Part shown: in pieces, positions 18,929-28,393 of the stretch | How the letters are laid out: each line of letters opens with the position of its first letter | How positions within the stretch are numbered: position 1 is the stretch's first letter | Assembly (NCBI GenBank): GCA_003138855.1 | Contig: PLHF01000107.1 | Location: 1 to 53,176 of the forward strand | Length of the DNA: 53,176 nucleotides | Source of the DNA: Acidimicrobiaceae bacterium | GTDB taxonomy: Bacteria; Actinomycetota; Acidimicrobiia; Acidimicrobiales; RAAP-2 | Direction of reading: 5' to 3' | The notes under the pieces: generated by a model | Databases searched by the model: none | The model's input: the letters and a program-made list of their open reading frames with translations, nothing else | What the model was told of the DNA's origin: nothing | Position numbers and translations under genes: made by a program

Positions 18929-19886
18929 ACCGCCGATGACCGCAGACGAGCACGACGTGCCTGCATCCATGGCCGGAGCACGGCCTGATGGCGGGTCGCA
19001 CGCCGGCTCGGTGCCGGGGCGGGCCTCGGCCGGCCCCGCCGCGCCATCGCTGGACCAGGCGCTGGCCGGTCTCGACGCCCTCGACGAGGCCGGCCACCGG
19101 GCGAGGGATCGCCTCTCGCGGCGCCTGTGGCGGGCCACCTGGCCCAAGCTCATCGCCTTCGGGATCATCCTGCTGGTCTGGCAGATCGCCGTGTGGGCCC
19201 ACTGGAGGCCGTACATCCTGCAGACACCGTCTGCCGTGGCCCGCCAACTGTGGGAGCTGCTGGGGACGTCCCTCTTCTGGCAGGCCTGCTGGGCCACCGC
19301 CCAGCAGGCCGTCGTCGGCTACGCCCTGGTGATCATCGTCGGGGGCATCGTCGGGACGGCGGTGGCCCGGGTTGCCGTCCTGCGCGCCGGCATCGGCTCG
19401 CTGATCACCGGCATGCAGACCATGCCGTCGGTGCTCTGGTATCCGCTCGCCTTCATGGTCTTCGGCCAGAACGCCAAGGCGATCGTCCTGATGATGGTGC
19501 TGGGCGCCGCACCCGCGGTGGCCAACGGCTTCATCAGCGGCATCGACCAGGTCCCCCCGGTGCTGCTCCGGGCCGGGCGGATCCTCGGGGCCAGGGGGCT
19601 CTCCCTGGAACGCCACGTCGTGCTGCCGGCGGCCTTTCCCAGCGTGCTCGGAGGACTGAAGCAGGGTTGGGCCTTCGCCTGGCACGCGCTGATGGCCGGT
19701 GAGTTCCTCATCCTGGTGAACCCGCTCAGCCTGGGTGGCCGCACGGTCAACGCACTGACGCAGAACGACTTCCCCGTTGTGGTGGCGATGATGATCGTCA
19801 TCGTGTTCATCGGCATCATGGTGGACGTGGCCTTCACCCGGGTGGACACCTCGGTACGTCGCCGCTACGGCCTCCTCGACGCATGA
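18918..19886 (+). CDS. NitT/TauT-type ABC transporter permease
   Basis: 322 residues, overlapping the ATPase gene by 11 bp. A hydrophilic N-terminal stretch of about 75 residues (Asp/Ala/Gly rich) precedes about six membrane segments. The EAA loop that docks the ATPase reads GRILGARGLSLERHVVLPAAFPSVLGGLKQG. The start could lie further in, since the N-terminal extension is longer than usual. It completes the importer. Confidence 0.92.
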   Translation: MPVEPPMTADEHDVPASMAGARPDGGSHAGSVPGRASAGPAAPSLDQALAGLDALDEAGHRARDRLSRRLWRATWPKLIAFGIILLVWQIAVWAHWRPYILQTPSAVARQLWELLGTSLFWQACWATAQQAVVGYALVIIVGGIVGTAVARVAVLRAGIGSLITGMQTMPSVLWYPLAFMVFGQNAKAIVLMMVLGAAPAVANGFISGIDQVPPVLLRAGRILGARGLSLERHVVLPAAFPSVLGGLKQGWAFAWHALMAGEFLILVNPLSLGGRTVNALTQNDFPVVVAMMIVIVFIGIMVDVAFTRVDTSVRRRYGLLDA

Positions 19887-19892
19887 CCTGCT

Positions 19893-19919
19893 GACCCCGG
19901 CGACCCCGGCGACCCCGGC
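19893..19919. repeat. Three tandem copies of GACCCCGGC
   Basis: Three perfect 9-bp units directly follow the permease stop. The rest of the 229-bp spacer to the next gene (to 20115) shows no clear gene; it must hold the promoter for the MacB-like pair. Confidence 0.8.
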
Positions 19920-20115
19920 ACCACGAGTGCCGCCAGCGACGGCGCCCGGTCGGGCGGGCGTGCCCACCACGTCCCGCCGCCACGCCATCAGGACAGGGCC
20001 CACAGTAGAGTTCGGTCGGGGCCGGACAGGGGGCAGCCGGCCTGTTCGAGGGCCAGACGCGAGGTCGACACGGTGCGGCGCCCAGGCCGTGCCCGGTAAC
20101 GGGAGGCTGCGAGGG

Positions 20116-20886
20116 ATGACGCTCACCGGCGAGGCATCACCGGACGCGACGGCTTCACCCTCCGGGCCGGCGGCCCGTGCCGTCGGGCTCGTCAAGACCT
20201 ACGGCGCGAGCGACACGGTCGTCCGCGCCCTGGACGGCGTCGACATCGCCTTCGAGCGGGGTCACTTCACGGCCGTCATGGGACCATCGGGCTCGGGCAA
20301 GTCGACCCTCATGCACTGCATGGCAGGCCTCGACACCCCCACCTCCGGTCACGTCTTCGTCGGCGACCAGGAGATCAGCACCCTCGATGATTCCGGGCTG
20401 ACCAGGCTCCGGCGGGACCGGATCGGCTTCGTGTTCCAGTCGTTCAATCTGGTGCCGACCTTGACCGCCCGGGAGAACATCCTGCTCCCGGCCGACCTGG
20501 CCGGGCGTCAGGTCGACCCGGGCTGGTTCGACTACCTCGTCGAGCAGTTGGCCATCGGCGACCGGCTGGCGCACCGTCCGAGCGAGCTGTCCGGGGGCCA
20601 GCAGCAACGCGTGGCCTGCGCCCGGGCGCTGATCGGACGGCCCGACCTGATCTTCGCCGACGAGCCCACCGGCAACCTCGACTCCAATGCCTCCGCCGAA
20701 CTGCTCGCCTTCCTGCGCCGCTCGGTGACCGAGTTCGGCCAGACCATCGCCATGGTGACCCACGACCCGCGCGGGGCGGCCCAGGCCGATCGGGTGATCT
20801 TCCTCGCCGACGGCAACGTCGTCGGCGACCTGGCTGCGCCGACCGCCGAGGCCGTTCTCGAGCAGATGAAGGTGCTCGGGAACTGA
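20116..20886 (+). CDS. MacB/LolD-type ABC transporter ATP-binding protein
   Basis: 256 residues; ATG preceded by GAGGG, and homology begins at AVGLVKTYGASDTVVRALDGV. Walker A is GPSGSGKSTLMHCMAGLD, the Q-loop is in FVFQSFNLVPTLTA, the signature is LSGGQQQRVACARAL, and Walker B with D-loop is LIFADEPTGNLDS. It pairs with the FtsX-like permease starting 1 bp after its stop. Such pairs drive conformational changes for export or lipoprotein/antimicrobial handling rather than import. Confidence 0.94.
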   Translation: MTLTGEASPDATASPSGPAARAVGLVKTYGASDTVVRALDGVDIAFERGHFTAVMGPSGSGKSTLMHCMAGLDTPTSGHVFVGDQEISTLDDSGLTRLRRDRIGFVFQSFNLVPTLTARENILLPADLAGRQVDPGWFDYLVEQLAIGDRLAHRPSELSGGQQQRVACARALIGRPDLIFADEPTGNLDSNASAELLAFLRRSVTEFGQTIAMVTHDPRGAAQADRVIFLADGNVVGDLAAPTAEAVLEQMKVLGN

Positions 20887-20887
20887 G

Positions 20888-23419
20888 ATGTGGAAGGCGA
20901 CCGTCAAGGGTCTGCTGGCCCACAAACTGCGCCTGGCGCTGACGGCCCTGGCCATCGTGCTCGGCGTGATGTTCGTGTCCGGCACGCTCGTGCTCACCGA
21001 CACCCTGCACAGCACGTTCACCACGCTGTTCGACAACGTCTATCAGAACGTGAACTTCGAGGTGAGGGGCAAGGCGGCCTTCACCGGCTCCGCCGGCACT
21101 GCCGTCCGGAACCCGATAGCCGAGTCGATCGCCGCCCGGGTCCGCTCGGTGCCGGGTGTCCAGTACGCCGACGGCAGCGTGTCGGGCTACGCGCAGTTCG
21201 TCGCTCCGAACGGCAAGGCCGTCACCACCGGCGGTGCACCGACCATCGGGGTGTCCTTCGAGCCGAATCCGCAACTGTCGTCGCTGCACCTGCGCCAAGG
21301 GAAGGCGCCCACCACCCCCCACCAGGTCGTCGTCGACGCCGGGACGGCCGACAAGTACCACTTCGCCGTGGGTGACCAGGTCCGCATCCTTCTGGCCGGG
21401 CCGCCGCAGACCTTCACCGTCTGCGGCATCGCTCAGTTCGGCACCGCCAACGACCTCGCCGGGGCGACGATCGCCGCGTTCGACCTCCCCACCGCTCAGC
21501 AGCTGTTCAACCGCGTCGGCCTCTACGACGCCATCGACGTCCTGGCCGCACCGGGGGTGGACCAGAACCAGCTCCAACGCGCCATCGCCCGGGTCCTCCC
21601 GCCCGGGGTCGAGGTGGTCACCGGCCAGACGGTCGCCAACGAGCAGTCCGGCTCGATCAACCAGGCCCTGTCGTTCTTCTCGACCGCTCTGCTCGTGTTC
21701 GCCTTCATCTCCCTGTTCGTCGGCGGGTTCACCATCTTCAACACCTTCTCGATCATCGTCGGCCAGCGGACCCGTGAGCTCGCCCTGTTGCGGATCCTGG
21801 GGGCCAGCCGGCGCCAGGTGTTCCGCTCCGTGTTGGGCGAGGCCGCGATCGTCGGGCTGGTGGCATCACTCGTCGGCCTCGGGCTCGGCGTGCTCGCCGC
21901 CCTCGGACTGAAAGCGCTCCTCGATGCCTTCGGGCTCACCATTCCCTACGGGCCGCTCGTCTTCCAGGCCCACACCGTGGTCGCCGCCCTCGTCGTCGGG
22001 ATCGGGGTCACGGTGGTGTCCGCCGTCAGCCCGGCACGGCGGGCCGTGCGCATCGCGCCCATCGCCGCCATCGCCGAGACCCAGGCCACAGAGGACCGGT
22101 CGTCCAACCGGCGGATCGTCATCGGCAGCGCGCTCGCCGTGCTGGGCGTCGTGCTCCTCGCCTTCGGCTTGACCAAACCGGCCATCCAGCTCGTGGGCAT
22201 CGGTGCGATCGGCATCTTCCTCGGTGCCGGCATGCTGGCCCCCCTGGTGGCCCGTCCGGCGGCGAGTGCCCTCGGCCGGCCTCTCGCACGCGTCCTCGGC
22301 ATCTCGGGGAGGCTCGGGAGGGAGAACTCGATGCGAAGCCCTCGTCGCACCGCCCAGACCTCCGCCGCCCTCATGGTCGGCCTCGCCCTGGTGTCGACCA
22401 TCGCCGTGTTCGGTGCCTCGCTCTCGAGGTCGGCGACGGCCAGCGTGGACGACGCGGTGAGCGCGGACTACATCGTGACCAACGGCGCGACCGGAGCGGC
22501 CGGGTTCAGCCAGTCGGTCGCAGCCGCGGCGGGCCGCGTCCCGGGCGTGACCGCGGTCTCGAGCGTCTACAACGGCCAGTTCGAGTTCCGCGGGTCGGTC
22601 ACCAACCTGGCCGGCGTCTCGCCCTACCGCTTGTCGGAGACGGTCACCTTGCGGATGGACTCGGGCACGGGCGCGGGCGCACTGGCGGCGGGAGACCTGC
22701 TGGTCGACACCACCACCGCCACCTCCAAGCACCTGACGGTGGGAACGGTCGTGCCGGTGAAGTTCGCTCGGACCGGGGACGGGACCCTCCGCATCGGGGG
22801 GATCTTCAAGCCCAATGCCCTGCTCGGCAGCTACCTGGTCGGCGACCAGGTCTTCCTGTCGCACTTCGACCAGCCCCTCCCGGTCGCCGTCCTCATCCGG
22901 TCGTCGCAGGGAGCGAGCCCGTCGGGTGAGGCCGCGGTCAAAGCAGGGCTGAGCAGCTATCCGAGCGTGAAGGTCCAGACCCAGGCCGAGTTCAAGAAGA
23001 CACAGCAGGCCCAGGTCAATCAGTTGCTCGGCCTGGTCTACGTGCTCCTCGCGCTCGCCGTCCTCGTGGCGCTCATCGGGATCGTCAACACCCTCATGCT
23101 GTCGGTCTTCGAGCGCACCCACGAGATCGGCCTGCTGCGGGCCGTCGGCATGAGGCGGCGCCAGGTGCGATCGATGATCCGGTCCGAGGCGGTCATCCTG
23201 TCGGTGTTCGGCGCCCTCATCGGCGTCGCCATCGGAACCGGGCTCGGCGTCGCCTTTGCCGCGTCACTGAAGCAACAGGGCATCACCGACATCGTCGTCC
23301 CCTTCACCAGCCTGGTCGTCTTCCTCGTCCTCGCAGCACTGCTCGGGCTGGGTGCCGCGTCCTGGCCGGCCCGGAGGGCGGCCAGGCTCGACGTGCTCGC
23401 AGCCATCGCCGCCGAGTAG
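20888..23419 (+). CDS. FtsX-like ABC permease with two FtsX domains
   Basis: 843 residues. A first membrane segment near the N-terminus (LALTALAIVLGVMFVSGTLVL) is followed by an extracytoplasmic MacB-like domain. Three segments come next (ALLVFAFISLFVGGFTIFN onward), two more in the middle, a second outside domain, and three final segments including YVLLALAVLVALIGIVNTL. This is the 8-10 segment duplicated layout. ERTHEIGLLRAVGMRRRQVR is the coupling-helix region. No membrane-fusion partner is nearby. Confidence 0.92.
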   Translation: MWKATVKGLLAHKLRLALTALAIVLGVMFVSGTLVLTDTLHSTFTTLFDNVYQNVNFEVRGKAAFTGSAGTAVRNPIAESIAARVRSVPGVQYADGSVSGYAQFVAPNGKAVTTGGAPTIGVSFEPNPQLSSLHLRQGKAPTTPHQVVVDAGTADKYHFAVGDQVRILLAGPPQTFTVCGIAQFGTANDLAGATIAAFDLPTAQQLFNRVGLYDAIDVLAAPGVDQNQLQRAIARVLPPGVEVVTGQTVANEQSGSINQALSFFSTALLVFAFISLFVGGFTIFNTFSIIVGQRTRELALLRILGASRRQVFRSVLGEAAIVGLVASLVGLGLGVLAALGLKALLDAFGLTIPYGPLVFQAHTVVAALVVGIGVTVVSAVSPARRAVRIAPIAAIAETQATEDRSSNRRIVIGSALAVLGVVLLAFGLTKPAIQLVGIGAIGIFLGAGMLAPLVARPAASALGRPLARVLGISGRLGRENSMRSPRRTAQTSAALMVGLALVSTIAVFGASLSRSATASVDDAVSADYIVTNGATGAAGFSQSVAAAAGRVPGVTAVSSVYNGQFEFRGSVTNLAGVSPYRLSETVTLRMDSGTGAGALAAGDLLVDTTTATSKHLTVGTVVPVKFARTGDGTLRIGGIFKPNALLGSYLVGDQVFLSHFDQPLPVAVLIRSSQGASPSGEAAVKAGLSSYPSVKVQTQAEFKKTQQAQVNQLLGLVYVLLALAVLVALIGIVNTLMLSVFERTHEIGLLRAVGMRRRQVRSMIRSEAVILSVFGALIGVAIGTGLGVAFAASLKQQGITDIVVPFTSLVVFLVLAALLGLGAASWPARRAARLDVLAAIAAE

Positions 23420-23493
23420 GCGGCAACGGGCGCTCGGCAGCCCCATCGCCCGGTCGGCCCGCAGGGGGCCACATCCTCTGGCAGAATCCCTCC

Positions 23494-23949
23494 GTGTACA
23501 TCTCCGCCAAGGTCGACTATGCCGTGCGGGCCCTCTGCACCCTGGCCGACGCCGACGGGGGCCCGGTGACGGCCGAGTCGTTGGCGCAGTCGCAGTCGCT
23601 CCCGGCCAAGTTCCTCGAGAGCATCCTCAACGACATGCGGCGTGCCGGCCTCTTGCTGAGCCAGCGTGGTGCCGACGGTGGCTACCGTCTGTCGCGCCCG
23701 GCCTCCGACATCTCGGTGGCCGACGTCATCCGACCCCTCGACGGACCTCTGGCCGAGGTGCGCGGACTGCGCCCGGAGGTGACCAGCTACGAGGGGGCGG
23801 CCGAGCACCTCCAGGACGTCTGGGTGGCGGTGCGGGCCAGCCTGCGCTCGGTACTCGAGCAGGTGACCATTGCCGACATCGTCTCGGGGCAACTCCCCAA
23901 GTCGGTGCAGAAGTTGACCACCGATCCGGACGCCTGGCTGTCGCACTGA
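23494..23949 (+). CDS. Rrf2 family transcriptional regulator lacking cluster cysteines
   Basis: 151 residues, GTG start. MYISAKVDYAVRALCTLA and the winged helix ESLAQSQSLPAKFLESIL...RGADGGYRLSRP are typical Rrf2. The region where IscR/NsrR-type members have three Cys for an Fe-S cluster (about residues 90-110) has none; the only Cys is residue 15. It is therefore unlikely to sense through a cluster. It lies 74 bp after the FtsX gene and 61 bp before the exporter, and might control either. Confidence 0.88.
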   Translation: MYISAKVDYAVRALCTLADADGGPVTAESLAQSQSLPAKFLESILNDMRRAGLLLSQRGADGGYRLSRPASDISVADVIRPLDGPLAEVRGLRPEVTSYEGAAEHLQDVWVAVRASLRSVLEQVTIADIVSGQLPKSVQKLTTDPDAWLSH

Positions 23950-24010
23950 CCACCGGCGGCGCGTGCGCCGCCCGAATCGCCCGGGCCCGCCAGCCCCTAC
24001 GCTGCGCTTC

Positions 24011-25609
24011 ATGGATGCTCATTCGGACGACCGGCGCGCCCCGTCGCCGGTCGGAGGGGGGACGACCTCCCGGGACGGTGAGGACCGGGTAGCCATCGTC
24101 CGGTCGGCAGCGGAGACGCTCCACCTGCAGAGGACCGACACGATCATCCTGGTCATCGTCTGCCTGGCCCAGTTCATGGTGGTGCTGGACGTCTCGATCG
24201 TCAACGTGGCCCTCCCCTCCATCCAGAAGGACCTCGGGTTCAGCGCCGCCAGCCTCCAGTGGGTGGTGACCGCCTATGCGCTCACCTTCGGCGGACTGCT
24301 GCTGCTGGGTGGCCGCCTGGCCGACCTGTTCGGACGTCGCCGCATCTACCTGCTGGGGCTGGTCCTGTTCACCGGGGCCAGCCTGCTCGGTGGCTTCGCC
24401 AGCAACCAGGCGACCCTCATCGCCGCCCGGTCGCTGCAAGGCGTCGGCGCCGCCGTCCTGTCGCCGGCCACCCTCACCATCCTCACGGTCACCTTCACCG
24501 AGCACCGCGCCCGGGCCCGGGCCCTCGGGGTGTGGAGCGCCGTGGCCGCCGGAGGCGGTGCCGCAGGGGCACTCTTCGGAGGGATCCTCACCCAGTACCT
24601 GTCGTGGCGCTGGATCCTCTTCGTCAACGTGCCCATCGGCGTCGCGTTGTTCCTCTTCGCCCGCCTCTACCTGGTCGAGTCGCGGGCCGGAGGCCCGCGC
24701 CGGCGCCTGGACGTGGCCGGCTCCGTCACGGTGACCGCGGGCCTCATGGCCCTGGTGTACGCCATCGTCCACACCGACGAAGTGGCATGGGGGTCGCGGT
24801 CGACCGTCCTGGCCCTGTCCGTTGCCGCCCTCCTGCTCGGAGCGTTCGTACTGATCGAGGCGAAGCTGGCCGACCATCCCCTGGTTCCCCTCCGCCTGTT
24901 CCGATCCCGCTCGGTGACCGGGGCCGACCTGGTCATGTTCTGCTTCGGGGCCTCCATGTTCTCCATGTGGTTCTTCCTCTCGCTCTACCTCCAGCAGGTG
25001 CTCGGCTTCGACCCGGTGCTCACCGGCATCAGCTTCCTGCCGCAGACCGCGGCCATCGCCATCGGGGCCACCATCAGCGGCCGCCTCGCCCCGAGACTCG
25101 GCCCACGCAACGTCCTGATCGTCGGCTCCCTCCTCGCCGCCGGCGGCCTCTACTGGTTGTCGCTCATCCAGATCGGGGACGGCTACTGGCCCGGCGTCTG
25201 TATCGGGGGGATCCTCAGCACCTTCGGCATGGGGCTGGCCTTCACCCCGATCGCCCTGTCCGCCACCGGCGGCGTCCGCCGGGAGGAGGCCGGCCTGGCG
25301 TCGGGCCTGGTCAACAGCAGCAGGCAGATCGGGGCGTCGGTGGGGTTGGCCGTCCTGTCCACCGTGGCCGCCTCCCGTATCACCTCGCTGCTGCACGGGA
25401 AGGCGGTGACTCCGGAGCTCCAGCGGGCCGCCATGACCAGCGCCTACGCGCACGGCTTCCTCATCGCCTCGGCCATCGCCCTGGCCGGCGGGTTCCTGGC
25501 CCTGATCATCCCGGGCCACCCTTCAACGGCCCCCGCGTCGGCGGTTGCCACGGCGGCGTCCGGCGACGGCAGGGCTCCCGCCGGCGTTCCCACGGCCGCC
25601 GAGCGCTGA
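24011..25609 (+). CDS. MFS drug exporter, DHA2 (14-TM, EmrB/QacA-like) family
   Basis: 532 residues. Proton-driven efflux of small molecules is the family role. The first membrane segment holds LAQFMVVLDVSIVNVALPSI (motif D1), followed by GGRLADLFGRRRIYLLG (motif A) and the motif C-like stretch GVWSAVAAGGGAAGALFGGIL. The length supports 14 segments. The first 45 residues are hydrophilic. The start was set at the ATG beginning MDAHSDDRRAPS. The gene converges on yihY across 13 bp. Confidence 0.93.
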   Translation: MDAHSDDRRAPSPVGGGTTSRDGEDRVAIVRSAAETLHLQRTDTIILVIVCLAQFMVVLDVSIVNVALPSIQKDLGFSAASLQWVVTAYALTFGGLLLLGGRLADLFGRRRIYLLGLVLFTGASLLGGFASNQATLIAARSLQGVGAAVLSPATLTILTVTFTEHRARARALGVWSAVAAGGGAAGALFGGILTQYLSWRWILFVNVPIGVALFLFARLYLVESRAGGPRRRLDVAGSVTVTAGLMALVYAIVHTDEVAWGSRSTVLALSVAALLLGAFVLIEAKLADHPLVPLRLFRSRSVTGADLVMFCFGASMFSMWFFLSLYLQQVLGFDPVLTGISFLPQTAAIAIGATISGRLAPRLGPRNVLIVGSLLAAGGLYWLSLIQIGDGYWPGVCIGGILSTFGMGLAFTPIALSATGGVRREEAGLASGLVNSSRQIGASVGLAVLSTVAASRITSLLHGKAVTPELQRAAMTSAYAHGFLIASAIALAGGFLALIIPGHPSTAPASAVATAASGDGRAPAGVPTAAER

Positions 25610-25622
25610 GCGGGGCCGGCCG

Positions 25623-26708
25623 CTAGCTGTTCCCTCCCCGGGCGGTCGTGGTCGCGGCCGGGGTCGGAGTGGCGACCTCCCCTGCACCGCTGCCCCCGTC
25701 ACCGGCCGTCCGGTCTCCCCGGCCGCCGCTGTCGCTGCCTCCGTCGAGAAGGCCATCGACGCGGCCCCGACGGTTCCGGGCGCGGCGGAACGAGCGGGGC
25801 CACAGGTGCCGGGCCAGCACCACGTCGAACTCGGCGGCATAGACGGTCACCATGGCGCCGAGGGCGATCCACCAGATCAGCCCGAGCACCGTGGCGAACG
25901 TCCCGTACAGGTTGGACAGGTGCCGGAGCTGATGGCTCACCAGCTGGGCGCCGGCGAACTGCAGCAGTGTCCAGCCCACTCCCCCGAAGACGGCACCAGG
26001 CCACAGGCGGCCGGCGTCCTCGGGCAACCGCACCAGGATGGCGAAGGCGCACCAGTACATGGCGATGTTGACGACCAGCGAGAGGGCCAGGCCGATCCAG
26101 GCCGAGAAGCTGCCCAGCTGACCGAAGGCCCCGAGGCCGGCCAGGGCCCCGCCCCCGAGGAACCCGATCCCCAGGATGACCAGGAACCCGGCGGCACGCG
26201 GGATCCAGTGCCAGAAGTCGGGGAGCTCGTCACGGTCGACACCCCACACCACGGCCATCATCACCTGCGAGCTCCGGCTGAGACGCATGCTCCCGTACAG
26301 CAGCCACACCAGTCCGACCACCAGGGCCACGACGTTTTCCGTGGAAAGCTGGTGCACGTTCTGGCGCAGGTCGGGACCGAGCACGGGGAACTGCCGGAGC
26401 GCCGAGTCGATGATCTCGTTCTGCACCGATGGGTGACCGTGCAGGAAGATCCCCACCAGAGTGAGGAGCACCAGCAGCATGGGGAACACGGCGAGGAAGG
26501 CGGAGTGGGAGATCTGGCCGGCCAGGCGTCCCGCCTGATCGTCGGAGTACTTGCGGACCACCGCACTCGGCACTGCGCCAGCCCAGTGCCGCTGTTGGAG
26601 CGCGTCGATGCGATCGACCATCGCCTTGACCCGCTCCCGGATGCGCCCCCACAGGCGGGCGAGGAGCGCTCCCTGCCGACCCCACCACTCACCCATCGTC
26701 GGGGTCAC
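25623..26708 (-). CDS. YihY/BrkB family inner-membrane protein
   Basis: 361 residues, GTG start overlapping the acyl-CoA synthetase stop by 4 bp. About six membrane segments: FLAVFPMLLVLLTLVGIFL, VVALVVGLVWLLYGSMRL and four more up to LGLIWWIALGAMVTVYAAEF. The family was once taken for RNase BN and is now a membrane protein of unknown function. The cytoplasmic C-terminus is a Gly/Thr/Ala-rich low-complexity tail of about 60 residues. Confidence 0.88.
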   Translation of the reverse strand: MTPTMGEWWGRQGALLARLWGRIRERVKAMVDRIDALQQRHWAGAVPSAVVRKYSDDQAGRLAGQISHSAFLAVFPMLLVLLTLVGIFLHGHPSVQNEIIDSALRQFPVLGPDLRQNVHQLSTENVVALVVGLVWLLYGSMRLSRSSQVMMAVVWGVDRDELPDFWHWIPRAAGFLVILGIGFLGGGALAGLGAFGQLGSFSAWIGLALSLVVNIAMYWCAFAILVRLPEDAGRLWPGAVFGGVGWTLLQFAGAQLVSHQLRHLSNLYGTFATVLGLIWWIALGAMVTVYAAEFDVVLARHLWPRSFRRARNRRGRVDGLLDGGSDSGGRGDRTAGDGGSGAGEVATPTPAATTTARGGNS

Positions 26709-28393
26709 CCATCGATGAGTCCCTCACGGCCGTGCCGGCCGAACTCGGCTCGGAGCCCATTGCGGGCGTCCTCGTCCAGGAGGAGGTAGCCGAAGGTCGG
26801 ACCGACCCGACGGAAGACGGGCTCGTCCCCCCGCCACCATCCCGCCCGGCGGAGCGGCTCCTTGGTCACCTTGCCGCTCGCCGTCTGGGGCAGGGCGCCG
26901 GTGACGCGGACGAACGCCGGCGGCCACTTGGTGCCCAGATCGGGCTGTGAGGCCAGGAAGAGCGCGAAGGACCGGGGGTCGAACCGGCGGCCCGGCAACA
27001 GCTCGACGGCTGCCATCACCTGATCCCCCGAACGGGGGTCGGGAACCGCGTACACCGCCACCGCTGCCGCATCTCCGAAGCGCACCAGCACCCGCTCGAT
27101 GGGGCCGGCGGCCAGGTTCTCCGAATCCACCCGCATCCAGTCCCCACGGCGGCCGGCGAAGTAGAAGAAGCCGGCCTCGTCGCGATAGGCGAGGTCGCCG
27201 GTCCAGTACCACCCGTGCCGGGTCCGCTCGGCGGTGGCCCCGTCGTTGCCGTAGTACCCCTCGAACCGGCCGATTCCCGAGCGGTTCACGATCTCACCGA
27301 CGACGGCATCGCCGTCGACCAGGCGTCCGGCATCGTCGAGGTGGGCGGGCGGGCACTCCTCCAGTGTCCCGGGATCGACGATGGCCACGTCGCCGATCGG
27401 CCGGCCGAGCGAGCCGACCGGGGTGTCGGGGCCCCGGGTGATGGCCACTCCCCCCTCGCTGGAGCCGTACCCCTCGGTCAGCACGCAGCCGAAACGCTCC
27501 TCGAACGCCGCAAGATCGGCCACCGAGGCCTCGGTCCCGAAGCCGCGCCTCAGGGTGGTGGTGGCATCGCGGGCCGACGGCGGTGTGTCCAGGATGTACG
27601 CCAGCGCCTTGCCCACATAGGTGAACGTGGTCGCCCCGTGCCGACGGACGTCACCGAGGAAGCCCGACGCGCTGAACCGCCGGGCCAGCGCCACGGTGGC
27701 CCCGACCACCAGGGAGGGGGCCCACAGCGCCATCAACGCATTGCCGTGGAACAACGGCATGGTGCAGTAGGCCACGTCGTCCCGCTCGAAGCCGTACGCC
27801 GCCGCGGAGCGCATGCCGATGGAGGCCAGCCGTCCCTGCGTGCAGCGGACCGCCTTCGGTGTGCCGGTGGTCCCCGAGGTGAACAGCAACAGGAACAGGT
27901 CCGCGGGGACGGGGTCTGCGTCGGCCACGATGGCGTGCGGGTCGGCGGCCTGGTGCTGTTCCAGCAGGTGCAGGTAGGCCGCACCGTCGATCCTGAGGAC
28001 CCGGTCCGCCGCCACGCCGAAGCAGAGACCGTCGAGCAGTTGCGCTCCCTCTGCATCCGTCACGATGAGCCGGCAGTCGGTGCGGAGGATGTCACCGGCC
28101 AGCTCGTCACCCCTCCGGGTCGGGTTGATGCCCACCACGACGGCGCCGGCCAGGGCCGCCGCTCCCAGCCAGAAGAGGTACTCGGGCACATTGCCGAGCA
28201 GGACGCCGACGTGGGGCGCCCCGGCGCCGCCCATCGACCGGAGCAGCGAGGCCCGGACGGCGCCGGCCGACACGACCTGGCGCCAGCTCCACACCTGGTC
28301 CCCGAAGCGAAGTCCCGGGTGATCGTCGGCGGCCAGGGCCTCCAGCAGCCCGGCGACAGACGGGTCACCGTCGGCACCGATCTCCCGCGGCAT
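26705..28393 (-). CDS. Acyl-CoA synthetase, AMP-forming (FadD17-like)
   Basis: 562 residues. It activates a carboxylic acid to acyl-CoA through an acyl-adenylate. Motifs: LFTSGTTGTPKAVRCTQGR (P-loop), YGSSEGGVAITRGP, GWYWTGDLAYRDEAGFFYF (ribose-binding Asp), and the C-terminal Lys in TASGKVTKEPLRR. The ATG overlaps the thioesterase stop by one base (TGATG), so the genes are coupled. It lies between a thioesterase and YihY. The acyl chain is unknown; mycobacterial FadD17 is the closest pattern from memory. Confidence 0.92.
   Translation of the reverse strand: MPREIGADGDPSVAGLLEALAADDHPGLRFGDQVWSWRQVVSAGAVRASLLRSMGGAGAPHVGVLLGNVPEYLFWLGAAALAGAVVVGINPTRRGDELAGDILRTDCRLIVTDAEGAQLLDGLCFGVAADRVLRIDGAAYLHLLEQHQAADPHAIVADADPVPADLFLLLFTSGTTGTPKAVRCTQGRLASIGMRSAAAYGFERDDVAYCTMPLFHGNALMALWAPSLVVGATVALARRFSASGFLGDVRRHGATTFTYVGKALAYILDTPPSARDATTTLRRGFGTEASVADLAAFEERFGCVLTEGYGSSEGGVAITRGPDTPVGSLGRPIGDVAIVDPGTLEECPPAHLDDAGRLVDGDAVVGEIVNRSGIGRFEGYYGNDGATAERTRHGWYWTGDLAYRDEAGFFYFAGRRGDWMRVDSENLAAGPIERVLVRFGDAAAVAVYAVPDPRSGDQVMAAVELLPGRRFDPRSFALFLASQPDLGTKWPPAFVRVTGALPQTASGKVTKEPLRRAGWWRGDEPVFRRVGPTFGYLLLDEDARNGLRAEFGRHGREGLIDG

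Noticed and set aside
17345..19297. Minus-strand frame of 650 codons across the ABC operon
   Set aside because: It is opposite clear binding-protein, ATPase and permease genes and has no start signal or domain.
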